45,827 bases of DNA from Deltaproteobacteria bacterium (GTDB taxonomy: Bacteria > Myxococcota_A > UBA796 > CAJQPC01), in the NCBI GenBank assembly GCA_016717595.1, contig JADKFE010000079.1, positions 1 through 45,827 of the forward strand, read 5' to 3'. Shown piece by piece: positions 23,697 to 32,227 of this stretch. A program made the position numbers and the translations under genes. Position 1 is the first letter of the stretch; each line of letters begins with the position of its first letter. Under the pieces are notes generated by a model that saw nothing but the letters and a program-made list of their open reading frames with translations, was not told the origin of the DNA and did no database searches.

Positions 23697-24923
23697 TCAC
23701 TCGGCGGGCTGGGCCAGGGTGGGATCCACCATGCGCCCGATGAACAGGATCGCCCCGGTGACGTCGTCGCGGATGAAGAACAGGAAGGGGTGATCGGCGA
23801 TGAACTCCCGCTGATCCCGGACCGAGAGGGTGTAGTCGGTCATGATCACGACGGTGAACGCGACGGCGGTGGTGCCCTCCTCGTCCAGGTCGATGTGGGC
23901 CTCGTGGATCACGTCCTCGATGGAGAGCTTGGCCTCGTCGGTCATGCCCGAGAAGTCGGCGACCTCGGGGTCAAACGCCAGGGGCATCCCCAAGTCTTGA
24001 AGCAGCGGCTTGAGGGAGAGGCGGTCCGACATCGAGAACTTGGGGAGCTGGATGTCTACGTCGGCCGTGCCGCCGTCGATGCGGTTGAGCCAGGCGTCGA
24101 GCTGGGAGACGCTCAGGCCCTCCTCCAGGGCGGCGAGGCCGTCGGGCTCGGCGGGCAGAATCGCCACGAAGGAGATCTCCTCCCCTTTGTACGGCAGGCG
24201 CAGCACCGAGACCTCCTCATCGACGTACAGGCCCGCGGGCTTGGTGCCGCTCATCATCGGGGCCCGCACGACCTCGCCGCTGGTGAGGGTGAAGTCTTGG
24301 GGGCTCGTGGCGTCGGCCTCGAAGGCGTCCGCCCAGTCGGCGTGGAAGTACATCACGTTGGTGAGCGCGAGCCGGGTGTCGCGGTCGACGTCATCCCGTC
24401 GCAGGGCCTCGTCGATGTGGCCGTTCGTCTCCCGGGACACCCAGCGGTTGATGTCTCTGCGGGCGCCTTCGCTGTCTCGGGCGAAGTCCAGCTCCTTGAG
24501 CTCGGCGCCGTAGTCCGAGTCGGTGATCTCCAAGAAGTCGGGCTCAAAGCCCAGGCGCTTCTGCCCCCACAGGCGGTTGCCCGAGAGCAGGTCATAGCCC
24601 TTGTGTTGGCCGTTGAGGTCGCGGCTGATCGCGCCGAGGGCCGTATGGAAGGTGGCGTCGTCGACGTTGACGTGCATCACGTCGGCCATCTCTTCAGCGG
24701 TCTGCCCCGCCGCCCCGGCGTAGGTCATGCCCAGGGCCGAGGTGATCGAGAAGCTGCCGATGAACAGGTTCTCTTCGCTGGGCGCGGCGGCCATCAGGTC
24801 CAAGGCCAGCTCGTTGGCGCTGAAGATCACGGCCTGCTCATCCGCGCTCAGGTGGGTCAGCTCACGCTGTCCGCAGGCCATGAGCGAGAGCAAGGCGAGG
24901 GCGGGCGACATCGGCAGGCGCAT
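23697..24923 (-). CDS. Serpin lipoprotein (serine/cysteine protease inhibitor)
   Basis: This 408-residue protein starts at ATG 24923 with AAGGAG 6 bases upstream. It has a lipoprotein signal (lipobox SLMAC, Cys about residue 17) and a full serpin fold. NLFIGSFSITSALGMTYAGA is the helix B region, LTNVMYFHADW follows, and DEEGTTAVAFT (about residues 345-355) is the reactive-loop hinge. HPFLFFIRDDVTGAILFIGR is the C-terminal strand. The hinge small residues are mostly kept, which suggests a working inhibitor. Counting 17 residues from the hinge Glu places P1 at Tyr in TDYT, suggesting a chymotrypsin-like target, though the loop is about four residues longer than alpha-1-antitrypsin's. It would be anchored in the envelope. 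Confidence 0.9.
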   Translation of the reverse strand: MRLPMSPALALLSLMACGQRELTHLSADEQAVIFSANELALDLMAAAPSEENLFIGSFSITSALGMTYAGAAGQTAEEMADVMHVNVDDATFHTALGAISRDLNGQHKGYDLLSGNRLWGQKRLGFEPDFLEITDSDYGAELKELDFARDSEGARRDINRWVSRETNGHIDEALRRDDVDRDTRLALTNVMYFHADWADAFEADATSPQDFTLTSGEVVRAPMMSGTKPAGLYVDEEVSVLRLPYKGEEISFVAILPAEPDGLAALEEGLSVSQLDAWLNRIDGGTADVDIQLPKFSMSDRLSLKPLLQDLGMPLAFDPEVADFSGMTDEAKLSIEDVIHEAHIDLDEEGTTAVAFTVVIMTDYTLSVRDQREFIADHPFLFFIRDDVTGAILFIGRMVDPTLAQPAE

Positions 24924-25136
24924 GGGCTTCTCCTTGTGGTTCAAGCGATGGTAAAGCAAAAGTTGTGCCATCTGGATGAGAGCGCGTCTGGAGGGCGCTT
25001 TGGCGGCCTGTCGTGGCGTTCATTGTGATGGACCACGACTCTGGGGTCAGGGGGGAGGGTGTCTTTTTGTCTGCGCTCAGGTAGGATGAACCCGAAGACC
25101 GCACCCCTGGACGAGAAGTTTGAGGAGAGGCCACGC

Positions 25137-25600
25137 ATGGCGGTGATCACCCCCCTCAGCGCCGCGCAGATCGACGGGATCATGCGCGCCTATGGGATGC
25201 GCGCCCTGCGCATCGATCCCATCGCTGAGGGCACCACCAACACGCTCTACCGCCTGCTCACCACCCGAGGCCGCTTCGTGCTGCGCCTCACCGAGCGCGG
25301 CGGTGAAGACGACGTGCGCCGCGAGCTCGACGTGCTGCGCCGCCTCGTGGGCCGCCAGGTGCCCGACGTGATCCCCGCGGCGGGCGGCAAACCGTTCATC
25401 TGGGCGTTCAACAAGCCCGCGGTGCTGTTCAAGGAGCTGCCCGGCGCGGTGGTGCCCAAGGCCTCGCTCACCCTCGACCAGCTCACGGCGGTGGGCCGCT
25501 GGATGGCCGAGCTTCACGCCGTCGAGGCGCCGGAGGAGCTTCCGCCGACGATGTACCACCCCGCCTCGTTCTGGACCCGCCACCCGGACTGGGCCCGACG
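25137..25600 (+). pseudogene. Truncated homoserine-kinase-like (APH-fold) gene, 5' half only
   Basis: The frame from ATG 25137 (GAGGAGAGG just upstream) encodes about 154 residues of the type II homoserine kinase/aminoglycoside phosphotransferase fold: MAVITPLSAAQIDGIMRAYG, IAEGTTNTLYRLLTTRGRFVL, and LTAVGRWMAELHAVEAPEE. At about 25600 the sequence switches to the 3' part of the ATPase gene on the other strand. The catalytic loop and metal-binding Asp of the kinase, expected in the missing half, are absent. The frame stays open until 25820 by chance, giving a nonsense tail. The missing half is not found elsewhere in the window. The protein should be inactive. Confidence 0.8.
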
Positions 25601-26623
25601 TGGCGTTTCCCGAGGGTGTCGATCGCCTCCAGGCTGTGGGTGGTCGCGAAGAGCTGAACGCCTCGCTCGCGGCAGGTCGTCACGAGCCAACGAAACACAC
25701 CATGCAGCACAGAGGTGTGCATCCCGACCTCAAGCTCATCGAGCAGGAGCACCCCGCCCGGGGGGAGGTCAACGAGCAGGCTGGCGAGGTGAATCGCCCG
25801 CCGTGTGCCGTCGCCCATGACATGCACAGGGACGAGCCCGGCGCGCGCGTGGCGGACGTGGAGCGTCGCGGCGGAGCCCCTCGCGGGGAGGGGGCCGTCG
25901 TCACGCTCGGGCTGCACCATGATCAGGTCTTGCACGAGGGGATCGATGCCGCGGATGAGCGTGAGCGCGGCGGCCATCTGGTCTTCGTGGATGATTCGGC
26001 TGACGCGGGCAGCGAGCAAGCCGTCGCTGCGGTGGGAGATGGGCGTGGCGAAGGCGACGCTCAGCGCGTGGTTGCGCTGGCGCGGGGCCCGGAGACTCCC
26101 GCGCTCCCAGAGCACCATTCGAAAAGCTTTGTCCTCTTCACCGTGGGTCAATCCGCCCTAACCCCGGCTCTTCGGCAGGGATCGATTGCCCTGGTCTCTT
26201 GAACACCGAAAAGCCTCAACGCTGATCCTTGGTGAACAGGGGGTGGTCAGGCGGGTCCCCATAGATTCGCTCAGCCTCGGCGCGCAGTCGTTGCCGCGTC
26301 TCACGTTGAGTCGTGCTCAGCTCGATCGTCTGAATGCCTGCATCACTGTGTGGAAAGAGCCACTCCAAGGCGTCCAGACGCTCCGTGGCTCCGCCGGAAT
26401 ACCGAACGTCCGCGAGCGGCCACGTCCTGCGCAGCTCCGAGGCCGCCTCCCAAATCCCGATGTTGGTAGGATCCGACAGGAGAATCAGCGCCTCTAGCAC
26501 CGTTGTCTTACCGGAGTTGTTCCCGCCCACCAGCAGGTTCACGCCGCCACAGCCCTCAAGCGTGAGGCCCGACAGGCCACGCATCGCCTGGATCTGCACG
26601 GAGGTGTAGGGCTGGAGGCTCAT
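25600..26623 (-). pseudogene. Broken OLD/AAA-type ATPase gene
   Basis: An N-terminal part (ATG 26623 to TGA 26216) has the Walker A loop GGNNSGKTT. A C-terminal part in another frame (from about 26157 down) has Walker B VLLLDELEVGMH and the D-loop/switch ATTHSLEAID. Between them, 26158-26216 has stops in each linking frame, and the 3' end is cut at the kinase junction near 25600. ATPases of this RecF/OLD-like type often work with nucleases in phage defence. The segment is visibly less GC-rich than its neighbours (for example 26200-26640), suggesting acquisition from elsewhere followed by decay. Not functional as read. Confidence 0.8.
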
Positions 26624-26656
26624 CACGTCGCTCGGGTTGAACAGGGAGCGTTCACC

Positions 26657-27625
26657 TTAGCACGCCCCGCCCACCAGCGCGTCCACCAGCCCGCCGACGT
26701 CCGCCGCCCCAAACCGCGTCACCCAGGCCGGGTTCGCGGCGCGCACGACGGGGCGGCGTAAGAAGCTCGGCACCACGGGCAAGGACTCGCTGCGGCTCAC
26801 GTACGCGAGCAGGCGGCGCAGGCGGGGGCGGGGGCGCTCACGCTGGGGCTGGCGCTCGGTGGACTGGCAGAGGCGGTCGTGGACCGCGGCCAGGGTGGTG
26901 ACGAGGCCCACGGCGTCGGCGCGGGAGACGGAGCCCACCAAGCGGCGCTCGCCGGGGAGCAGCTCGCCCAAGGCGCGCTGGGTGAGGGCTTCAGCGAGGG
27001 CGTCGATGTGGACGAAGGGCAGGGGGAGCTCCGCGCCCTCGACGCTCAGGCGACCGTCGGACTCCGCCGAGGCCGCCGCGGCGTCGAGCCAGCCGGAGAG
27101 CGGGCCCTCGATGCCCGAGGCGCCATAGGGGTGACCGGCGCGCACGATCACGGTCTCGACCCCCAGACGGCGCGCCCAATGGATCGTGCGGGCCTCGGCC
27201 CCGGCCCGGGTGGCCAACCACATCGAGCCAAACCGCTCGGGGCCTACGTCGGGGTCGTCTGGCGCGGGCTGGTCCAGAAGCGCCGTGGAGAGCAGCACAA
27301 ACCGCTCGGCCTGGGCATACGCCCCGAAGGCGTGCAGGAGCGACTGTGTGCCTTTGAGGTTGACCTCTAACAGCCGGGGATCTTCAGCTTGGCTGAGATC
27401 GGCGAGGTGAAGGCACACGGTCGCCCCGGCCAAGGCGGGGCCGTACAGCTCGGGGGTGACCAGATCGGCGATCACCAGCTTGGCGTCGGGCATCGTGCCG
27501 CGCCAGGTGTCACGCTCTTCAGGGCGAACGAGGAGCACGAGCTCGGGGCGCGGGGTGAGGCTGAGCAGGCGCTGCACGACGCGGCGCCCGAGGGGGGTGG
27601 TGGCCCCGGTGAGCACGACGCGCAT
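26657..27625 (-). CDS. NAD(P)-dependent epimerase/SDR-like protein lacking YxxxK
   Basis: This 322-residue protein has an N-terminal Rossmann motif TGATTPLGRRV (residues 6-16), a predicted second strand acid, and the extended-SDR segments FVLLSTALL and VIVRAGHPYGASG. Where the catalytic Tyr-x-x-x-Lys is expected (after the Ser of LLSTALL) it reads SMWLATRAGAE, with neither Tyr nor Lys. The fold should bind a dinucleotide, but classical SDR chemistry is unlikely; it may be a regulator or use a different mechanism. It overlaps the upstream DUF362 gene by one base (TGATG), so the two are coupled and probably share a pathway. Confidence 0.75.
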   Translation of the reverse strand: MRVVLTGATTPLGRRVVQRLLSLTPRPELVLLVRPEERDTWRGTMPDAKLVIADLVTPELYGPALAGATVCLHLADLSQAEDPRLLEVNLKGTQSLLHAFGAYAQAERFVLLSTALLDQPAPDDPDVGPERFGSMWLATRAGAEARTIHWARRLGVETVIVRAGHPYGASGIEGPLSGWLDAAAASAESDGRLSVEGAELPLPFVHIDALAEALTQRALGELLPGERRLVGSVSRADAVGLVTTLAAVHDRLCQSTERQPQRERPRPRLRRLLAYVSRSESLPVVPSFLRRPVVRAANPAWVTRFGAADVGGLVDALVGGAC

Positions 27626-28812
27626 CAGCGACCTCCTTGGGGCGGCGGCAGCTCCCCGGCGTTTAAGCGGCGCATCACCTCGACCAAGGCCGGCTGCACC
27701 TCATGCACCCGCAGAGGGCAGCCGCCGACCAAGGGCACGCCGTGGGCCTCGGCCCAAGACCGCGCGCAGTCCCCCACGGCGAGGGACAGCTCTCCCGGGG
27801 GCGGCGGGCGGTCTTGGGGCTGGTGGCCCATCCACACGTTGAGGCCCTTGAGCATCAACATCGAGACCACGGCGGCGACATCCGCCACGCGGTGCGGGTT
27901 CTCTCGGGCGAACCGCTCAACAGACGAGGCGGCGACCTGGCAGGTGGCGCAGGAGTCTCCGGGGTACACCCGCACCCGGCGACCGTGCTGAATGTGGGCG
28001 TTGGGGCGACGATACCGCCGAACCAGGGGCGCCCACTCCGGCGGCAGCCCCGGCAAGGCGCGGCCCCGGCGGGCGGCGAGGAGCTTGAGGTGGGGCACCT
28101 CGTCGGGAGAGATGCCCATGAGCGCGGCGGCGGCGCAGTCCACCTCCAGAAGATCATCCCCGCCGAGGGCGAGGCCGTGGGGCACCGGGTCGCCGTGGTG
28201 GGGGCCCTCACCCTCCATGCCCACGCCGCCCTCGATCAGCGTGAGGCTAGGCCACGCGGCGTCGGCCAAGGCGGCGAGCAGGTGGTGAAGGCCGTCGCGG
28301 TGGTAACGCAGGTGCTCGCTGTCGGGGATGAGGCCCATGAGCGACTTCGCGCCCCCAGCGAAGAGCGTGCCCATGTGCGTCTTCAGCGTGCCGAGCACGA
28401 TCACCAGGTCAAACTCGGCCAAGGTCGTGGGCAAGAGGAGCGTGTCGTCGCCGCTGCGCCGCAGAGCCATGGGCTCGGTCTCTAAGTCGATGAGCCGAAC
28501 ATGGGGGAACGACTCCAGCAGCTCGTTGCACCCGGCCACCTTGAGCAGCTCGGTGAAGCTGAGGTAAGGCACGTCGGGCGGCGTGAGCAGGGCGGTGTGC
28601 CCCAAGGCCGGCCGCGCGCCCTTCGCCACGAGCCAGGTGAGCACGGCCTCCAAGAACGCCGGGGAGCTGTTCTCGGCGGGGCGAGGATCGTGCCGCGCGC
28701 ACCAGTCGGGCTTCACGAGCACCTTGGCCCCGGCGGGCAGGGCGGGCAGAAGCCGGTCGAGCAGCCGGGTGACGGCTTCAGCGGCGGTGGTGGTGGGCTC
28801 CAGGGCGAGCAT
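27625..28812 (-). CDS. DUF362 domain protein
   Basis: This 395-residue protein matches the DUF362 family: VLVKPDW, LGTLKTHMGTLFAGGAKSLM and EVDCAAAALMGISPDEVPHL (residues about 30-250). In the C-terminal region, cysteines in DSCATCQ, VGDCARSW and GGCPLRV could bind metal or an Fe-S cluster, though this is not the standard ferredoxin CxxCxxC pattern. No biochemical role is firmly assigned to DUF362; some members sit next to redox or cofactor genes. Here it is the first gene of an operon with the Rossmann-fold protein. Confidence 0.8.
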   Translation of the reverse strand: MLALEPTTTAAEAVTRLLDRLLPALPAGAKVLVKPDWCARHDPRPAENSSPAFLEAVLTWLVAKGARPALGHTALLTPPDVPYLSFTELLKVAGCNELLESFPHVRLIDLETEPMALRRSGDDTLLLPTTLAEFDLVIVLGTLKTHMGTLFAGGAKSLMGLIPDSEHLRYHRDGLHHLLAALADAAWPSLTLIEGGVGMEGEGPHHGDPVPHGLALGGDDLLEVDCAAAALMGISPDEVPHLKLLAARRGRALPGLPPEWAPLVRRYRRPNAHIQHGRRVRVYPGDSCATCQVAASSVERFARENPHRVADVAAVVSMLMLKGLNVWMGHQPQDRPPPPGELSLAVGDCARSWAEAHGVPLVGGCPLRVHEVQPALVEVMRRLNAGELPPPQGGR

Positions 28813-28870
28813 CTTTCCTCCGAAGCCATCCCCTTATCCCAGCCGCGCCGCGCTCCCCATGCTCGGCGTC

Positions 28871-28900
28871 TTGGTTCTGGGCCACTATTCAGGATAGAGT
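28871..28900 (+). promoter_or_regulatory. Candidate promoter (TTGGTT-18-TAGAGT) for the LysR-type gene
   Basis: TTGGTT (28871-28876) and TAGAGT (28895-28900) are separated by 18 bases and lie 18 bases before ATG 28918. The short dyad CTAT-N5-ATAG (28885-28897) overlaps the -10 and could be the regulator's own site, as is usual for divergently arranged LysR genes. Confidence 0.35.
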
Positions 28901-28917
28901 GTTCTTGTGACCTCATC

Positions 28918-29849
28918 ATGCAGAACATGAATGACCCCCGCCTCGACTCCTTGGACCTCGGCAGCCTGCGCCTGCTCGGGCTCCTCTTGGAGACCCTGAG
29001 CGTCACGCGCAGCGCCGAGCGCCTCGGCGTGAGCCAGCCCACGGCGAGCCGGGGCCTCGCGCGGCTGCGGGCGGCCTTGGGCGATGAGCTCCTCGTGCGC
29101 GCCCGCGGCGGCTACGCCTTGACCCCCCGAGCCGAGCGCCTGCGCCCCCTCGTCGCCGACGCCTCCGCCGCCCTGGAGCGGGTCTTCGCCCCCGCCCGCT
29201 TCGATCCCGGGACGAGCGCCGTGCGCTTTCGAGTGGCCGCCAACGATCACGGCGCCTTGACCGTGCTCGCCCCGGCCCTGGCCCGGCTCAGCCTGCGCGC
29301 CCCCTTCGCCCGCCTCGACGTGGCGCCGGTCGAGCCCGACGCGCCTACCGCCAGCTTGAGCAAGGCGCCCTCGATCTTGGCCTCTGGGCCGACGACCACC
29401 TGCCCGCCGACTTCTATTCGCGGCGCCTCGTCGTCGAGGGCTACGCGGTCTTGGTGCGCGCGGGGCACCCCCTGTTGTGCGCCGCCCCCGAGGCTCGCGT
29501 CGAGGAGCTCGCGCGTTTTCCCCAGGTGGTGCCGATGGTGCTCGGCCCCGGCGGCTGGGTTGAGGACGACGCCCTTGGCCGCCTCGGCGTGCCCGAGGCC
29601 CCCGTCGCCGTGCGCACCCCCAACCAGGCCACGGCGCCGTGGATGTTGCCCGGCTCCGACCGCGCCTTGGTGTTGCCCCGCCGCCTCGCCGCGCTCTTCG
29701 CCGAGCGGGTGCCCGAGCTGTGTGCGCTGCCCTTGGACGAGGCCGCGGCGACGGTGGAGCTGCGCCTGGTGTGGCACGCCCGCTGCCACGCCGATCCGGC
29801 GCATATCCTGTTGCGAGGGGTGCTTCGGGAGGGGGTTGGGGTTGGTTGA
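28918..29849 (+). pseudogene. LysR-family transcriptional regulator, frameshifted in the effector domain
   Basis: The N-terminal part (ATG 28918; ATG 28927 is also possible) has a LysR winged helix: LRLLGLLLETLSVTRSAERL, GVSQPTASRGLARLRAALGD and LTPRAERL. The effector-binding domain starts but changes frame at about 29341-29346 (GACGCGCCTAC). One frame reads VEPDAPTAS and the other continues properly as AYRQLEQGALDLGLWADD and on to TGA 29849. Removing two bases (a repeated GC) restores one 300-residue protein. Divergent from the DUF362 operon, it would be the natural regulator of that operon. Either a sequencing error or a recent inactivation. Confidence 0.8.
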
Positions 29850-29862
29850 CGGGGGTGCTCTT

Positions 29863-29892
29863 TTGTCCTACCTTGGCCCGGCATCCTACACC
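29863..29892 (+). promoter_or_regulatory. Weak candidate promoter for the repeat lipoprotein
   Basis: TTGTCC (29863-29868) and TACACC (29887-29892) are 18 bases apart and 14 bases before ATG 29906. GGAAGAG serves as ribosome-binding site. The -10 match is poor. Confidence 0.25.
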
Positions 29893-29905
29893 TCTGGAAG
29901 AGCCC

Positions 29906-31603
29906 ATGAAGCCCGCGCTCCCTGTCACACTGCTGATCGCCGCCTCCTTGTTGATCGCCTGTGATCCTGGTGGTGGAGACCGCAAGAACGATGATGATCC
30001 GCGGGAGACCGGCGCCGACAGCGCAGCGGAGGGCGACGCCGACGCGGATGGGGACGCCGACAGCGACGCCGATGGTGACAGCGACGCAGACAGCGACAGC
30101 GACAGCGACGGCGCCGACGCCGACGCCGACCTTGCCTGTCGCGGCTTCTCGGCCAGCTCGACAGAATGGACCCTTCCGACGATCACCGGGGACTTCACGG
30201 GCGGCGCGGCGTTCTACTCAACGGGGGTCAGCCAAACCCGCACGGTCGGCGGCAAGTCGTTGTATTACTACGCCACGACCTTTGACCTCACCGGCGACGG
30301 CCTGAGCGACCTCGTGCTCACCTATGATCAGGCGGATGGGGACGTCGGGAACAAACATTGGCTCGTGTACGAGGGCGACGTCACGGGCTTCTCGACCACG
30401 GCGAGCAAGTGGACCTTACCGACGATCACCGGGGACTTCACGGGCGGCGCGGCGTTCTACTCAACGGGGGTGAGCCAAATCCGCACGGTGGGCAGCAAGT
30501 CATTGTACTACTACGCCACGACCTTTGATCTCACCGGCGACGGCCTGAGCGACCTCGTGCTCACCTATGATCAGGCGGATGGGGACGTGGGCAACAAACA
30601 CTGGCTCGTGTACGAGGGTGGGGCGAGCGGCTTCTCGACCACGGCGAGCAAGTGGAGCTTGCCGACGATCACCGGGGACTTCACGGGCGGCGCGGCGTTC
30701 TACTCAACGGGGGTCAGCCAAACCCGCACGGTCGGCGGCAAGTCGTTGTATTACTACGCCACGACCTTTGACCTCACCGGCGACGGCCTGAGCGACCTCG
30801 TGCTCACCTATGATCAGGCGGATGGGGACGTCGGGAACAAACATTGGCTCGTGTACGAGGGCGGCGCGACCGGCTTCTCGACCACGGCGAGCAAGTGGAG
30901 CTTGCCGACGATCACCGGGGACTTCACGGGCGGCGCGGCGTTCTACTCAACGGGGGTCAGCCAAATCCGCACGGTGGGCAGCAAGTCGTTGTACTACTAC
31001 GCCACGACCTTTGATCTCACCGGCGACGGCCTGAGCGACCTCGTGCTCACCTATGATCAGGCGGATGGGGACGTCGGGAACAAACATTGGCTCGTGTACG
31101 AGGGTGGAGCGAGCGGCTTCTCGACCACGGCGAGCAAGTGGACCTTACCGACGATCACCGGGGACTTCACGGGCGGCGCGGCGTTCTACTCAACGGGGGT
31201 GAGCCAAATCCGCACGGTGGGCAGCAAGTCATTGTACTACTACGCCACGACCTTTGATCTCACCGGCGACGGCCTGAGCGACCTGGTGCTCACCTATGAC
31301 CAGGCGGATGGGGACGTGGGCAACAAACATTGGCTCGTGTACGAGGGCGACGCCACGGGCTTCTCGGCCGCGGCGGTGGAGTGGAGCTTGCCGACGATCA
31401 CCGGGGACTTCACGGGCGGCGCGGCGTTCTACTCAACGGGGGTGAGCCAAATCCGCACGGTGGGCAGCAAGTCATTGTACTACTACGCCACGACCTTTGA
31501 TCTCACCGGAGACGGCGGGTCCGATCTTGTGCTCACCTATGATCAGGCCGACGGCGACATCGGCAACAAACACTGGCTCGTCTACAAGGGCCTCTGCGAG
31601 TAG
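29906..31603 (+). CDS. Surface lipoprotein with six 81-residue FG-GAP/VCBS-like repeats
   Basis: This 565-residue protein has a lipoprotein signal (LLIAC, Cys19), then an Asp/Ala/Ser/Gly-rich linker (about residues 25-77). Six exact 81-codon units follow, filling the rest of the protein to the stop. Each unit contains FDLTGDGLSDLVLTYDQ, a calcium-loop pattern of FG-GAP/VCBS repeats, plus an invariant Trp at LPTITGDF and KHWLVYEG. Six such units could fold as a beta-propeller of the integrin type for adhesion or ligand binding. The acidic linker is typical of myxobacterial lipoproteins and holds the domain off the membrane. The units are almost identical at DNA level, which indicates recent amplification. 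Function is not assigned. Confidence 0.85.
   Translation: MKPALPVTLLIAASLLIACDPGGGDRKNDDDPRETGADSAAEGDADADGDADSDADGDSDADSDSDSDGADADADLACRGFSASSTEWTLPTITGDFTGGAAFYSTGVSQTRTVGGKSLYYYATTFDLTGDGLSDLVLTYDQADGDVGNKHWLVYEGDVTGFSTTASKWTLPTITGDFTGGAAFYSTGVSQIRTVGSKSLYYYATTFDLTGDGLSDLVLTYDQADGDVGNKHWLVYEGGASGFSTTASKWSLPTITGDFTGGAAFYSTGVSQTRTVGGKSLYYYATTFDLTGDGLSDLVLTYDQADGDVGNKHWLVYEGGATGFSTTASKWSLPTITGDFTGGAAFYSTGVSQIRTVGSKSLYYYATTFDLTGDGLSDLVLTYDQADGDVGNKHWLVYEGGASGFSTTASKWTLPTITGDFTGGAAFYSTGVSQIRTVGSKSLYYYATTFDLTGDGLSDLVLTYDQADGDVGNKHWLVYEGDATGFSAAAVEWSLPTITGDFTGGAAFYSTGVSQIRTVGSKSLYYYATTFDLTGDGGSDLVLTYDQADGDIGNKHWLVYKGLCE
30143..31600 (+). repeat. Six tandem 243-bp repeats
   Basis: Units begin at 30143, 30386, 30629, 30872, 31115 and 31358, each exactly 243 bases. 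Units 1 and 3 share the SQTRTVGGKS version and units 2, 4, 5 and 6 the SQIRTVGSKS version. The mosaic suggests gene conversion or unequal crossover between units. The last unit diverges most near its end (DGGSDLVL, DGDIGNK). Confidence 0.95.
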
Positions 31604-31612
31604 GCGCCGCGC

Positions 31613-32227
31613 TCAGTCCGTCAGCTCGGCGAGGTTCACGCCCAGGGGCAGGGGCTGCTGGCGCAGCTCAAAGCCGTCGGGGCTCCAGTGCGCGCGGCAG
31701 CGGGCCTCGTACTTGTCGCTGGCGCCCACGAGCAGGCGGTCGCTGCCCTCGACGAGGCGCTGGGAGCGGTCGGCGGGGTTGCCGCAGACCGCGCACACCG
31801 CGAGGTTCTTGGTGATGTACTCGGAGACGGCGAGGAGCTGGGGGATGGGCTCAAAGGGCACGCCGCGGTAGTCCATGTCCAGACCGGCGACGATGACGCG
31901 CAGGCCCTCGTTGGCGAGGCTCTCGCAGAGGCCGACGAGCTCGGGGCCCATAAACTGCGCCTCGTCGATGGCGACCACCCGGGCGTCTTGGATGTAGGCG
32001 CGGATCTGGTGGACGTGGTCGACACGCACGGCGCGGAGCTGCTGGCCGGAGTGGGAGCCCACGGAGTCATCGGTGTAGCGGTTGTCGATGCGCGGCTTAA
32101 ACACAACCACACGCTGACGCGCGTACATCGCGCGGCGCACGCGGCGAATCAGCTCTTCGGTCTTGCCCGAGAACATGCAGCCCGTGATGACCTCGATCCA
32201 GCCGATGTCGCGCGGCGTGGGGTCCAT
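31613..32227 (-). CDS. tdk: Thymidine kinase (type II)
   Basis: This 204-residue protein has the full type II TK pattern: P-loop GCMFSGKTEELIRR (residues about 16-29) and the Walker B-like VVAIDEAQFM. The lasso GLDMDYRGVPFEPIPQLLA follows, then the structural zinc site with CAVCG and a later Cys in EARCRAHW. It phosphorylates thymidine to dTMP in the salvage pathway. Its ATG overlaps the TGA of the upstream unknown gene (TGATG), and GGGGAG precedes it. It converges on the repeat lipoprotein gene with a 9-base gap. Confidence 0.95.
   Translation of the reverse strand: MDPTPRDIGWIEVITGCMFSGKTEELIRRVRRAMYARQRVVVFKPRIDNRYTDDSVGSHSGQQLRAVRVDHVHQIRAYIQDARVVAIDEAQFMGPELVGLCESLANEGLRVIVAGLDMDYRGVPFEPIPQLLAVSEYITKNLAVCAVCGNPADRSQRLVEGSDRLLVGASDKYEARCRAHWSPDGFELRQQPLPLGVNLAELTD

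Noticed and set aside
24924..25136. Promoter pair in the gap between serpin and kinase fragment
   Set aside because: TAGGAT at 25082-25087 looks like a -10, but no -35 at 16-18 bases was found.
30143..31600. CRISPR-like array from repeated units
   Set aside because: The units are 243-bp in-frame coding repeats with no spacer variation.
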